From Pirellulales bacterium (GTDB taxonomy: Bacteria; Planctomycetota; Planctomycetia; Pirellulales; Lacipirellulaceae): DNA of 64,000 nt. The stretch's first letter is position 1, and every line of letters starts with the position of its first letter. The notes below the pieces were generated by a model. That model did not search any database and was not told where the DNA came from. It saw only the letters and a list, made by a program, of their open reading frames with translations. The position numbers and the translations under genes were made by a program. Positions 19,317 through 28,801 of the stretch are shown one piece after another. The stretch spans positions 33,871-97,870 of the forward strand of contig JAKVCB010000004.1 of assembly GCA_022448345.1 (NCBI GenBank), given 5' to 3'.

Positions 19317-20045
19317 TTACCCCTCTTGGTTGCCACTTGCTCTACGAGCAGGACGCGGTGGGTTGCCAAAACCACGAACTCTGGGGCCATCGGGGCGTCG
19401 AAACCGCCCACCTGAGGGGGGAGGCCCAAATTGTTGACCCAGTGGCGGAGGACCACCTGGACCCAATTCTTGGTTCCCAAAACTGTCTTCCGAACGCCTG
19501 TGTTGCTCGCCATGTTGGCGCTTCATGTTTTGACGCATTTGGCGAACTTCTCGCGTTAGTAATTCGAATTCCTCACGACTGAGCGAACCGTCGCTATTCT
19601 TGTCGAACTGGTTGAACATACTGCCCAAGTCAACCGGTGATTGTCCATGGGGACCACGATTACCGCGGGAGCGACCCTCAGGACCACCAGGTCGCCGGTC
19701 GCCGCGGGAGCGGCCTTCAGGACCACCAGGTCTCCGATCGCCGCGGGAGCGGCCTTCAGGACCACCAGGTCCCCGGTCGCCCGATTTACGGCCACGTTGG
19801 CCCTCAGAGGGTCCACCCCGTCCTTCGGGATGGTCTTGGCGACGTTCACGCATCGACTGGCGGGCTTTCTGGCGTTCGACTTCGTTGAGTTCACCATCAC
19901 CGTCAGTATCAAACTCTGCGATCAGCTTTTGGCGTCGCTGGGGATCCAAACTTTGTCCTTTGCCATCAGGACCCTTGGCGGCGGCAGTCCCAGCGGTCCA
20001 TCCTAGCGCCAGAGCTACCCCGCAAATTAACAGGGAACTTTTCAT
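19317..20045 (-). CDS. Secreted EF-hand protein with Gly/Arg/Pro-rich repeat region
   Basis: Signal peptide MKSSLLICGVALALGWTAGTAAA; EF-hands FDTDGDGELNEVE and FDKNSDGSLSREEF; GGPEGRSRGDRRP repeats. Confidence 0.85.
   Translation of the reverse strand: MKSSLLICGVALALGWTAGTAAAKGPDGKGQSLDPQRRQKLIAEFDTDGDGELNEVERQKARQSMRERRQDHPEGRGGPSEGQRGRKSGDRGPGGPEGRSRGDRRPGGPEGRSRGDRRPGGPEGRSRGNRGPHGQSPVDLGSMFNQFDKNSDGSLSREEFELLTREVRQMRQNMKRQHGEQHRRSEDSFGNQELGPGGPPPLGQQFGPPPSGGRFRRPDGPRVRGFGNPPRPARRASGNQEG
19664..19782. repeat. 39-bp in-frame tandem repeat encoding GGPEGRSRGDRRP
   Basis: About three copies of gaccaccaggtc(g/t)cc(g/a)(g)tcgccgcgggagcggccttcag. Confidence 0.8.
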
Positions 20046-20257
20046 CTTAAATCTCCGGTGGATCCAATAAAACGACTCGGCCCGGCCACTCCGGGCAGAT
20101 CCTTGGTCACTCAGCCTAAGCGAAGCGATAAGGGGATCAACCCCGTCAAACCGGACGAGTTTCGCGGAATTTGGGCTGCAAGGAGAATTAAGGGGGTATT
20201 TTCCAGAATTGGCCGCGGATCTGCTGTCGGACAATGACTCACTGCCCCAGCAATCTA

Positions 20258-21094
20258 CTACGCTTTCGCTGGAACCAACCGCCAATTCTGGCCGGAGGAA
20301 ACACTGGCTGAAAGCCATTGTTCACCAGATGTATACATGTCTTGAGGAACCCGGCTGCCCGGAACGGAAAGGACCAATTCTGGAACTAAAAATGGCCACG
20401 GAGATACTTCCACAAGATGATTTTCTGCTGCGGCATCCGTATCCACCAGGACAAACCGGGCCGTTTGATTTCGCCGCAAGTTTTTCAACGGGTCCTTCCC
20501 GAGTATGTATTCGCCAGGTCGACCAAGAGAAAGCCACAAACTTAACCGATCAAACCACTGTAGCCATGAAAGTGCCTGATCGGCAAGTTGCCGTGTGTGC
20601 CTTTCGGGACATAGACCTTGCCACTGGGCTAACCATTCCCGTCGTCGCCCGGTTGTATCGACCTGCCAGGAGCGGCTTACTGGTTGGTCACGGGAATCGG
20701 CTTCTTCTCTGAAGGCGAGGAAATGTCCAGCCACCACCCACGCAGCGAGCAGACCAATATTTTCCGCCGCCAGCACGCTTCGCTGCCAGATGTCAATCGC
20801 TGCGGGCAGCTGCATTTCTAAAAAGGAAGGCAAACGCGCCTGATCAGGGTCTATGCTGGGTGCTGCTTCCCACGGAAGCCAGCCGTCGTCGTGGTGACAA
20901 ATCGCCGCCAGGACCTCGTTGCGGACGCCATGCAATGGATTTGCATCCCCATCGTACGGACTGCAGATGACTGGCGAAAACTGCCCAGCACCCCAACGAG
21001 ACGCCAGTTCGGCACTCAGGCGGGCGTGGTCGACTTGCGAAATGCGCAACCACCCAGGCTGACCATCTGGTAGTGTTACGTCACGACGGATCAT
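20258..21094 (-). CDS. DUF3891 family protein
   Basis: RISQVDHARLSAELASRWGAGQF...VLAAICHHDDGWLPWEAAPSIDP..ARLPSFLEMQL, characteristic of DUF3891. Confidence 0.8.
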   Translation of the reverse strand: MIRRDVTLPDGQPGWLRISQVDHARLSAELASRWGAGQFSPVICSPYDGDANPLHGVRNEVLAAICHHDDGWLPWEAAPSIDPDQARLPSFLEMQLPAAIDIWQRSVLAAENIGLLAAWVVAGHFLAFREEADSRDQPVSRSWQVDTTGRRREWLAQWQGLCPERHTRQLADQALSWLQWFDRLSLWLSLGRPGEYILGKDPLKNLRRNQTARFVLVDTDAAAENHLVEVSPWPFLVPELVLSVPGSRVPQDMYTSGEQWLSASVSSGQNWRLVPAKA

Positions 21095-21231
21095 GGAAAA
21101 GTGCGTGTTGTTGACTCAACCAGTTTGATTGGGCTAAAGGGCTACCCAGTGGCTGACAAAATCTGCACAGCTCTTTGGTTCCCCAATGTACCTACAGCCA
21201 TGCAAATTGCCGAGATGGTTCGTGACCTATC

Positions 21232-22209
21232 TCATTCCCGAACGAAAGGCGAACCCGAAAATGACTGGCTTTGCGGCACTTGTGCCAAGCGGATCACAAT
21301 CAGTTTTTGCTGATGGGCCGTGGCACCATCCACCGAATGGAAGTAGGTCCCGATTTTTCCTTCGGCGTCGGGGCGCCCCATCATAACCAGCATTTCACCT
21401 GGTGAAAGCGAAATGGTCATCTCTAACTCTTTAAAGACTTTGCGATCTCGCTTCGCCTCCTGACGCAGGACCCCATCTTCTCCTCCCATATAACGTAGTT
21501 TCTGAGGCCCATGATGAAGCTCGGGTACTAACCTTAGTTCAACCGACTGGTCGGGCTGCGGCGTCACATCGATCGCAAAGACCGCCTGGGCATCTGCATA
21601 GGTGCAACCTCCCAACTCACCATCAATCGCTAACAACAGAGGAACCTCGCGAATCAATCCTGAAGCCTGGATTTCCGCGCGGCAACCCGCTTTGAGCTGC
21701 AAGCGACGACGCCTCACCATCGGTTCCACCGACGGATCAACCTGGTTCAGAATCAGGTTGTCAGCAGGAGGATCACGAGTCCCTGATTCGCCGTCAAGCT
21801 GAAGCGCGCGAGCAAGGGGATCTGGCAAGAAACTACCGACCACCCCCACCCGGAAACCATTGGTCGCCAACCGACGCCGGACGTCAACCGGTATCGGTGT
21901 TTCGTCGATCTCTCGCCAACTCGCGTTGCTAATCTCCCCGTCACTGCACGGGTAACGTGCCCAGAAAATCTCGACTGCAACACTGTCGGGGGATGATCGG
22001 ATCGGGCGAAGTGGAGATTTGCCTACGGTCGCCGCAGGGTCATTCATCAACCGGCAACCGACCAGTAAGATTGGCAGCGAAAGCCCCCATCCACACCACC
22101 GTCTTAAGCGATACAGCTTGCTACATTTTTCCAGGGACACAACTGGGAAATTCTTTGATATCCACATTGGCAGAACGCCCATCGTTGCAACAAAGCAAAC
22201 ACCGAACAA
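21232..22209 (-). CDS. Hypothetical protein (possible lipoprotein)
   Basis: 325 aa; LPILLVGCRLMNDP lipobox-like; ends next to the DUF3891 gene. Confidence 0.6.
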   Translation of the reverse strand: MFGVCFVATMGVLPMWISKNFPVVSLEKCSKLYRLRRWCGWGLSLPILLVGCRLMNDPAATVGKSPLRPIRSSPDSVAVEIFWARYPCSDGEISNASWREIDETPIPVDVRRRLATNGFRVGVVGSFLPDPLARALQLDGESGTRDPPADNLILNQVDPSVEPMVRRRRLQLKAGCRAEIQASGLIREVPLLLAIDGELGGCTYADAQAVFAIDVTPQPDQSVELRLVPELHHGPQKLRYMGGEDGVLRQEAKRDRKVFKELEMTISLSPGEMLVMMGRPDAEGKIGTYFHSVDGATAHQQKLIVIRLAQVPQSQSFSGSPFVRE

Positions 22210-22408
22210 AAATCAATAGACGTTTCAGCATCAGCGACATCTGGCGATAAGGTTCGTCGATTCCCTCCCTCGACTCCTGATCCATTCAGTGAGGCAACCG
22301 TTTGGAACGACCCTGCCACAGTAGCACCGAAAACGAGCTGGCCTTGCTAGCATGCACAGAGGCAACTCGGGGGGCACAGGATACGAGAATCACAATCTCA
22401 GGTCAACG

Positions 22409-23014
22409 TTATGTTGATGGGATGATTTGTGGTGCAGGGATCCGTTCCCCGAATACGTGGCCATACTGCCCGGCCAAATCGTCGTACGAGTACTCCAAAA
22501 ACTCGTAAACACCATGTGGAGGATCCAACGAAAGCCACGATCTGGCTAGTCGATCCATGGTGGCGTTGTATTGTTCCTGCGATGCCCCGTGCACATAGCA
22601 TCTACCTTCATGACGTCGGAGATCGCCGTCAAATGCGGGGCTAATATGCCACAGTTCGTGCGCCACGGTGGAGAGCTTTTCTTCTACCGACTGATTCAGA
22701 AATCGCGGGAGATAGAAACTTAGAATGTAGAAATATTCAAGTCCGTTGTGATCTCGCACTGGCTGGCAACTGTACTGTCGACTGCCTCGCTGGATTGTAG
22801 TCGCGCCATGTTCGAAGCGCAAAGGAGTCAATGAAGCCTGCAAACCATGGCTGACATTTTTACGCGCCTGACAAAAACTAATAGCGACCCGCTCCAAGTC
22901 TATGTGATGCAATTCTGGCAAGCGTTGGCACATGTCGGTACAAAGATACCGCATGGCTAGCGTAAAATTAAACCCGCCAACGAGTTGATCGTCGTCGCCT
23001 GAATCAGAACACAT
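22409..23014 (-). CDS. Putative zinc metallopeptidase-like protein (HELWH motif)
   Basis: EEKLSTVAHELWHISPAFDGDLRRHEGRCYVHG; ORF opens at 23098, ATG 23014 plausible. Confidence 0.55.
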   Translation of the reverse strand: MCSDSGDDDQLVGGFNFTLAMRYLCTDMCQRLPELHHIDLERVAISFCQARKNVSHGLQASLTPLRFEHGATTIQRGSRQYSCQPVRDHNGLEYFYILSFYLPRFLNQSVEEKLSTVAHELWHISPAFDGDLRRHEGRCYVHGASQEQYNATMDRLARSWLSLDPPHGVYEFLEYSYDDLAGQYGHVFGERIPAPQIIPST

Positions 23015-23143
23015 GGTCGCACGGCAATCGCAAAAACCTGTGAGAAATCTACCGAGAGCTGCTGGCAGCTTCCCGCGCGGAAGGAGCCATCCTTCCACAC
23101 CGAGGAACTACGGTAATTTTAGCACGAATTGCGGATTTAACCG

Positions 23144-23851
23144 TTATGACTTTTCGTGCTTATCCGCTGGAGGTGATTCTACCGATTCATCAGCGGGTGC
23201 CATGTCTGCCTCAGCTTCTTCATCCTGCTCGCCAGCAGGCTCTGCATTTGCAGTTTCGACCTGTTCATCCGCTGAGTCATCGCTATCCGAGGCATCAAAG
23301 TCCGGCTTGAAACTCCGTTCTACCACCCGATCTCGAACTCCCACGAACTCAAGGATGGCTCTAGTCCCAGAATCTCCCAGGCGCGGCTTGCTAAGGCAGA
23401 TAATCCGCGTATAGCCACCCGGGCGTTCGAGAAATCTGGGGGCAACCTCATCAAAGAGAATAGTGACGGCGTCTTTGTCACCCAGAAGCTTCTGGCAGCG
23501 GCGGCGGGCATCAACAGCCGGAGCCATTGCCGCATTCCACTTTTGCCACTGTTCACTGGTCCGCCAAGCACGATACTCCTGGGTACCGCGATCGGCACTG
23601 CTTGCATATTCCGCAGCTGCGTCCACAGCGGCCAGGGAACGCCTTGCGATGGTCACACACTTTTCGACCAAAGGGCGAACTTCCTTTGCCTTACTGACGG
23701 TGGTAACCACCCTCCCTTTAACCTTAGGTGCATTCTCATCAAACTCCGCATCCCGCTCGGTAAGAATGAGGGAACTGGCCAAGTTGCGCAGGAGGGCGCG
23801 TTGATGTTTGGGGTTGCGACCGAGCTTGCGGCCACGTCGACGGTGTCGCAT
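23144..23851 (-). CDS. rplQ: 50S ribosomal protein L17 with insertions and acidic C-terminal tail
   Basis: MRHRRRGRKLGRNPKHQRALLRNLASSLILTER...FDEVAPRFLERPGGYTRI; located after rpoA. Confidence 0.95.
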   Translation of the reverse strand: MRHRRRGRKLGRNPKHQRALLRNLASSLILTERDAEFDENAPKVKGRVVTTVSKAKEVRPLVEKCVTIARRSLAAVDAAAEYASSADRGTQEYRAWRTSEQWQKWNAAMAPAVDARRRCQKLLGDKDAVTILFDEVAPRFLERPGGYTRIICLSKPRLGDSGTRAILEFVGVRDRVVERSFKPDFDASDSDDSADEQVETANAEPAGEQDEEAEADMAPADESVESPPADKHEKS

Positions 23852-23914
23852 GGAACTAGAATTCGGATTTTAGGGGAAACTGGATTTTGAAAAAATGTCT
23901 TACTAGCTGGCGGA

Positions 23915-24907
23915 CTATACGCTTGCAGGAACCGATATACGCATCCCTAAATGCAAACCAAGTTCGACGAGCTTGGCTTGAATTTCGGTCAATGTCGTTT
24001 CGCCAAAGTTCCGCACTTCCAACAAATCGTCCGGGTTGTGGATCACCAGGTCGCGAATCAACATAATGTTTTCCGATTCAAGGCAGTTACTCGCTCGAAC
24101 CGAAAGATGGAGTTCTGAAATCGGCAGGTTGAGCTTGGCTTCGACCGAAGGATCAATCGATGATCCTGTCACTGGCTGTCCTGCTGAACGCACCTGGGAT
24201 CCAAGTTGGCTGTACTGCACAAACGGGTTAAGGTGTTTGCGGAGGATTTTGGTCGATTCGACCAAGGCCATTTCTGGTCCAATGGAACCGTCAGTCCAAA
24301 TCTCTACGGTTAATTTATCGTAGTTGGTCTTTTGGCCAACGCGCGTTTCTTCGACCTCATAGCGAACTCGCACGACCGGGCTATAAACCGCATCGATGGG
24401 AATAATACCGATCTCCTGAATGTCTTCACTGTGCTCCGTTGCCGCAACGTAACCCCTCCCATTTTCAACCACCATCTCCATCACAAACGGGACGTCCTCG
24501 GTCAGGGTTGCCAGGACATGATCTGGATTGATGACTTCGACCGATTCATCTGTTTCAATATCAGCCGCAGTGATCGGGCCCTTTTGATTCTTTTCCACCC
24601 GAAGCACACGGGTCTGGCTACTGTGGTTTTTGACGACCAGCGACTTCACATTGAGCACAATGTCCGTGACGTCCTCAATGACGCCCGTAATGGTTGTGAA
24701 TTCATGCTGGGCATTATGAACCTTAATTTGAGTTACAGCACTCCCCTCCAAACTGGAGAGCAGAATTCGACGCAACCCATTGCCAATCGTCGAGCCAAAA
24801 CCACGTTCAAATGGCTCGGCAACAAACTTTCCATAAGTCGCTGTGAGAGTGTTGTCATCACACACAACGACACTCGGCAGTTCCAATCCACGCCATCGGA
24901 TATGCAT
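23915..24907 (-). CDS. rpoA: RNA polymerase alpha subunit
   Basis: [62 protein letters not shown]. Confidence 0.98.
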   Translation of the reverse strand: MHIRWRGLELPSVVVCDDNTLTATYGKFVAEPFERGFGSTIGNGLRRILLSSLEGSAVTQIKVHNAQHEFTTITGVIEDVTDIVLNVKSLVVKNHSSQTRVLRVEKNQKGPITAADIETDESVEVINPDHVLATLTEDVPFVMEMVVENGRGYVAATEHSEDIQEIGIIPIDAVYSPVVRVRYEVEETRVGQKTNYDKLTVEIWTDGSIGPEMALVESTKILRKHLNPFVQYSQLGSQVRSAGQPVTGSSIDPSVEAKLNLPISELHLSVRASNCLESENIMLIRDLVIHNPDDLLEVRNFGETTLTEIQAKLVELGLHLGMRISVPASV

Positions 24908-25022
24908 TTTTGTGTCTCTCCTCTGGTGAAAGCTGTTAACAGGTTTTCACAAAACCGCTTGCGTCGCCCGGCCCCATGTCTCAAACACAAGTTACCGAGA
25001 GACCTCCCTAGGTGGTAGCCGA

Positions 25023-25649
25023 CTACCTCGAACAGAGTTCAACTATCAACTGCGTCCGAACGGGCAACGAAACATCTTCGGCCCCAGGTAACCGTCCCAT
25101 GACGCCTTCAGGAATGTCGGTCTCAGCAACCGACAAAAAATCGGGGATATCCCGGGAAACTTCGGCTTTGGAAGCACGAATCATATCGAGGCTCTTGGCC
25201 CGATTCTTCACCCGGATGACATCGCCAACACGAACTTCATAGCTAGGTACATTCACGCGGTGCCCATTGATCGTGATGTGTCCATGGCAAATCATCTGTC
25301 TTGCCTGATTGCGGCTTAGGCCAAAACCAAGCCGATGCACGATATTGTCAAGCCTCCGCTCCAACAAACTCATCAAGGTATCACCGGTATTCCCCTTCGA
25401 CTTCTCCGCGTGACTGAAATAACGGCGGAATTGGCGCTCCAACACTCCATAACAGTGTTTGACTTTCTGCTTCTCACGGAGATGAATACCATAGTCGGTT
25501 GGCTTGCTACGTCTTCCGACATGCTGCCCTGGAGGTGCCTCGCGCCGCTCAAAGGCGCACTTGGGAGTATCACAACGGTTACCCTTGAGGAACAATTTCA
25601 TCCCGTCGCGACGACAAAGACGACAGACGGGACCGGTGTAACGTGCCAT
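25023..25649 (-). CDS. rpsD: 30S ribosomal protein S4
   Basis: MARYTGPVCRLCRRDGMKLFLKG...RLDNIVHRLGFGLSRNQARQMICHGHITINGHRVNVPSYEV. Confidence 0.98.
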   Translation of the reverse strand: MARYTGPVCRLCRRDGMKLFLKGNRCDTPKCAFERREAPPGQHVGRRSKPTDYGIHLREKQKVKHCYGVLERQFRRYFSHAEKSKGNTGDTLMSLLERRLDNIVHRLGFGLSRNQARQMICHGHITINGHRVNVPSYEVRVGDVIRVKNRAKSLDMIRASKAEVSRDIPDFLSVAETDIPEGVMGRLPGAEDVSLPVRTQLIVELCSR

Positions 25650-25748
25650 ATTTCTGAATACCAAATTAGCAGTTAGATTTTCTTGTTTTGGGCTCTCGGG
25701 CATCAACGAGTTACGCGTTTCACCCGCCGAGTCGTGACAACAGGGCCC

Positions 25749-26138
25749 TTACACACGACGCTTTTTGCGAGGTCGACATCCGTTGTGCGGCAACGGAGTG
25801 ATATCTTCGATTGATTTAACTTTCAAGCCAGCGGCTTCCAGTGACGTGATCGCACTCTCTCGACCACTGCCAGGCCCCTTGACCTTCACATCCACTTCTC
25901 TCATACCGAATTTTTTCGCTTTATCCGCTACCTGCTGCGCTGCCATCTGCCCCGCAAATGGCGTACTTTTGCGACTTCCCTTGAAACCACTGGTTCCCGC
26001 GCTTGCCCAACACAAGGTGTCACCCTTGGTATCGGTGATGGTGACGGTGGTGTTGTTAAACGTCGCTCGAATGAAAGCAATACCCACCGACACATTGCGG
26101 CGAACTTTCTTTTTCGTTTTCTTTTTCGCTTTAGCCAT
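25749..26138 (-). CDS. rpsK: 30S ribosomal protein S11
   Basis: [49 protein letters not shown]. Confidence 0.98.
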   Translation of the reverse strand: MAKAKKKTKKKVRRNVSVGIAFIRATFNNTTVTITDTKGDTLCWASAGTSGFKGSRKSTPFAGQMAAQQVADKAKKFGMREVDVKVKGPGSGRESAITSLEAAGLKVKSIEDITPLPHNGCRPRKKRRV

Positions 26139-26245
26139 ACTAAACCACTGAAATTAGGACTTGTTCGTCTAAATAGCGGGTTCCTGAACACTTCATCGCA
26201 ACAACCACCACACAATAGCCGGTGTTGTTTTGTCCCGCCAACCAC

Positions 26246-26629
26246 TTAACGCAAATCTTTCACGCCTTTCTTGCCAGCAACTGTCTTCTTGGGCCCCTTG
26301 CGTGTGCGTGCATTTGTCTTTGTCCGCTGACCTCGCACTGGCAAACCCCGTCGATGCCGCAAACCGCGATAGCATCCAATATCCCGCAACCGCGATATGT
26401 TCTGCGTTGTTTGCCGACGCAACTGACCTTCGACAACATAGTCCTTGTCCAACAAGTTGGCGATCCGCGCCACCGCATCCTCACCCAAGTCACGGGCCTT
26501 CAACAGCGGATCAACACCCGCCTTATGGCACAGCTCTCGAGCGGTCCTCGAACCCACCCCATATAAATAAGTCAGCGATATGACTGTCGGCCGATCGGGC
26601 GGTATGTCTACACCTAGTAAGCGTGGCAT
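26246..26629 (-). CDS. rpsM: 30S ribosomal protein S13
   Basis: MPRLLGVDIPPDRPTVISLTYLYGVG...CYRGLRHRRGLPVRGQRTKTNARTRKGP. Confidence 0.98.
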   Translation of the reverse strand: MPRLLGVDIPPDRPTVISLTYLYGVGSRTARELCHKAGVDPLLKARDLGEDAVARIANLLDKDYVVEGQLRRQTTQNISRLRDIGCYRGLRHRRGLPVRGQRTKTNARTRKGPKKTVAGKKGVKDLR

Positions 26630-26766
26630 AACTTCAAGACTTTCTCTCGGTACTCAGGTCAGGGGGCAAACACGTTGGCAATGCTTGCCAAATCCGTGCT
26701 TGCTAAACCTGTTTTTAACTAACCCTGTTACAACGGTCTCTATCCCAACAACGTCTTCCGACGCTG

Positions 26767-26880
26767 TTACCCTTGACGCTGCTTGTGACGCGGGTTGGAA
26801 CAAACCACGTAAACAACACCACGCCTACGGACAACTTTGCATTTATCGCAAATCCGTTTCACACTCGAGCGAACTTTCAT
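26767..26880 (-). CDS. rpmJ: 50S ribosomal protein L36 (absent from the ORF track)
   Basis: Minus-strand translation [37 protein letters not shown], 37 aa, directly upstream of rpsM. Confidence 0.97.
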   Translation of the reverse strand: MKVRSSVKRICDKCKVVRRRGVVYVVCSNPRHKQRQG

Positions 26881-27294
26881 CGTCCGGACTCCTAATTTGC
26901 CTTTGAGGACTCGTGGTTCACTACAACTCCACGTTTTATCCAACCGGCTTAACTTACTTCACGCTTGTTCGCCAACGTAATTCTTCTTGTTCGTTTCCCA
27001 GGTCCACCAACGCATTTGCCAGGACCAACACTTCTACGGCTGGTTGCTGCAAACCCTCTTGGCACCATCCGAAACCACGCCAAACAGCCAATCAGTATCG
27101 GTCGACACTCCGCTTGTCCGCAGTTTGTTCGGGGCCCGCCTTCCGGACTGATACTCAGCCCGCCGACCGCCACAAACCAGCGACGGAAACACCGCTGGGA
27201 GACCATGGCAAACGCCTAAGTATAAGGAGTCGGATCCCCTGACGGCAACCCCCCCAACACCCCCAAAACAGCATCTTTTGCCGTTTCTGGGGAT

Positions 27295-28107
27295 CTAACC
27301 CACCGGCTCCGCCGCTTCTTCCGATCGGGGGGCCTGGGTCAACAAGAACGGACCATCGTGTCGTACTGCAATCGTATGCTCAAAATGGGCACTTAGCAGT
27401 CCATCGACGGTCATTTGCGTCCAGTAGTCTGGGGCCATTTTGACGGATTTACTGCCCATATTAACCATGGGCTCGACAGCCATCACCAAACCAGGCTCAA
27501 TCCGGAAATCTCCAGCCCCACGTAGCGAGCGGCTCAAAAAATTGGGTACTTGCGGCTCCTCATGCAATTGCCGACCAATCCCATGCCCGACAAAACACTC
27601 GACTACCGAAAAACCATGGTCGTAAACGTAGCTACCCATCTCACGTGCAACTTCGCTCCACATGCTTTTCTTTTTCATGAGCTCAACAGCAAGCTCAAGC
27701 GTTTCCCGAGTTACATTGAGGAGTTTTTCGGCCTCTGGTGCCAATTGGCCCACCGCGTAGGTACAGGCAGCATCTCCACACCAGCCATTTAGTTTTCCCC
27801 CTATATCGACACTGACAATGTCGCCTGCTTCGAGCGGACGATCATTGGGAATCCCATGCACAACTTCATCGTTAACGCTGGTACAGATGACTGCCGGAAA
27901 CGGAGGTTTGCCCTCAGAGGCGTTGGGATAATCAAGAAATAAAGGCGTTACATCCGTCTTGGCAAAATAGTCCGCCACTTTTGCGTTCAGCTGGGCCGTT
28001 GTCGCACCCGGCACAACCTGTTGGCTCACCAAATCATGCGCCTGCCACACGGCGAGCCCCGCCTGCCGCATGAGGTTGATTTCTCGTTCTGATTTGAGGT
28101 GAAGCAC
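27295..28107 (-). CDS. map: Methionine aminopeptidase, type I
   Basis: LKSEREINLMRQAGLAVWQAHDLV...DIGGKLNGWCGDAACTYAVG...GHGIGRQLHEEPQVPNF...EPMVNMG. Confidence 0.97.
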   Translation of the reverse strand: MLHLKSEREINLMRQAGLAVWQAHDLVSQQVVPGATTAQLNAKVADYFAKTDVTPLFLDYPNASEGKPPFPAVICTSVNDEVVHGIPNDRPLEAGDIVSVDIGGKLNGWCGDAACTYAVGQLAPEAEKLLNVTRETLELAVELMKKKSMWSEVAREMGSYVYDHGFSVVECFVGHGIGRQLHEEPQVPNFLSRSLRGAGDFRIEPGLVMAVEPMVNMGSKSVKMAPDYWTQMTVDGLLSAHFEHTIAVRHDGPFLLTQAPRSEEAAEPVG

Positions 28108-28193
28108 AGCAATACCAACTTAAACTCAATGAACGCTGCGCAGGTTACAAATTCCCTAACCGCGCAATGCAGGAGCGATCCAACATCTATGCG

Positions 28194-28754
28194 TTATTTA
28201 CCAACTTTATCTACGGCAACCTTTATTCTAGCAAATATCTCATCTGGATTACCTTCGCCACAAATGGTTTCGACCAAATCGCGTTGATGGTAATAACTGA
28301 TCACAGGTTTCGTCAAAGCGTCGTACTGCTGGAGTCGCTCCCGGATCACTTCTTCGGTATCGTCGCTACGCCCGCGTTGTAAAAGTCGCGAAATCAGCTC
28401 GTCTGTTCCTATTGAAAGTTCCAGCACGAGTTCAACAGCCAAATTCTTCTCGCCTAACAGGCGATCGAGTACCTCGGCCTGAGAAACTGTTCGCGGAAAT
28501 CCGTCGAACAAGAAACCCGTTTCACAATCGTCTTGGTCCAGTCGGTTAACAACGATATCCAAAACCGTTTCATCCGGTACCAATTTGCCAGCGTCGATAT
28601 AGGCTGCTGCCTCCCGGCCAGATTTGGTCCCTGCCTGACATGCGTCACGAAGCACCTCGCCGGTAGAAAGATGGGGAATTGCCAAGTCGCGTCCCAGTCG
28701 GGTCGCTTGTGTCCCTTTCCCAGCACCAGGTGGTCCCATGAACACGATTCGCAT
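28194..28754 (-). CDS. adk: Adenylate kinase (short LID form)
   Basis: MRIVFMGPPGAGKGTQATRL...LSTGEVLRDACQAGTKSG...FLFDGFPRTVSQAE. Confidence 0.97.
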   Translation of the reverse strand: MRIVFMGPPGAGKGTQATRLGRDLAIPHLSTGEVLRDACQAGTKSGREAAAYIDAGKLVPDETVLDIVVNRLDQDDCETGFLFDGFPRTVSQAEVLDRLLGEKNLAVELVLELSIGTDELISRLLQRGRSDDTEEVIRERLQQYDALTKPVISYYHQRDLVETICGEGNPDEIFARIKVAVDKVGK

Positions 28755-28801
28755 GACAATCACAACTCCTGACGATTCCGCCGATCAATTGGCTCAACAA
28801 A

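Noticed and set aside
19664-19782. Possible CRISPR-like repeats
   Set aside because: 39-bp units are contiguous with no spacers and are in-frame coding repeats of an EF-hand protein
23121-23160. AGCACGAA/TTCGTGCT inverted repeat at the rplQ end as a terminator
   Set aside because: Includes the rplQ stop region, 24-nt loop and no U-tract on the transcribed side; too weak
24332-25018. 228-aa plus-strand ORF
   Set aside because: Antisense to rpoA; spurious
26949-27206. Minus ORF in the map-rpmJ spacer as infA
   Set aside because: Translation MVSQRCFRRWFVAVGG... shows no IF1/S1-fold signature
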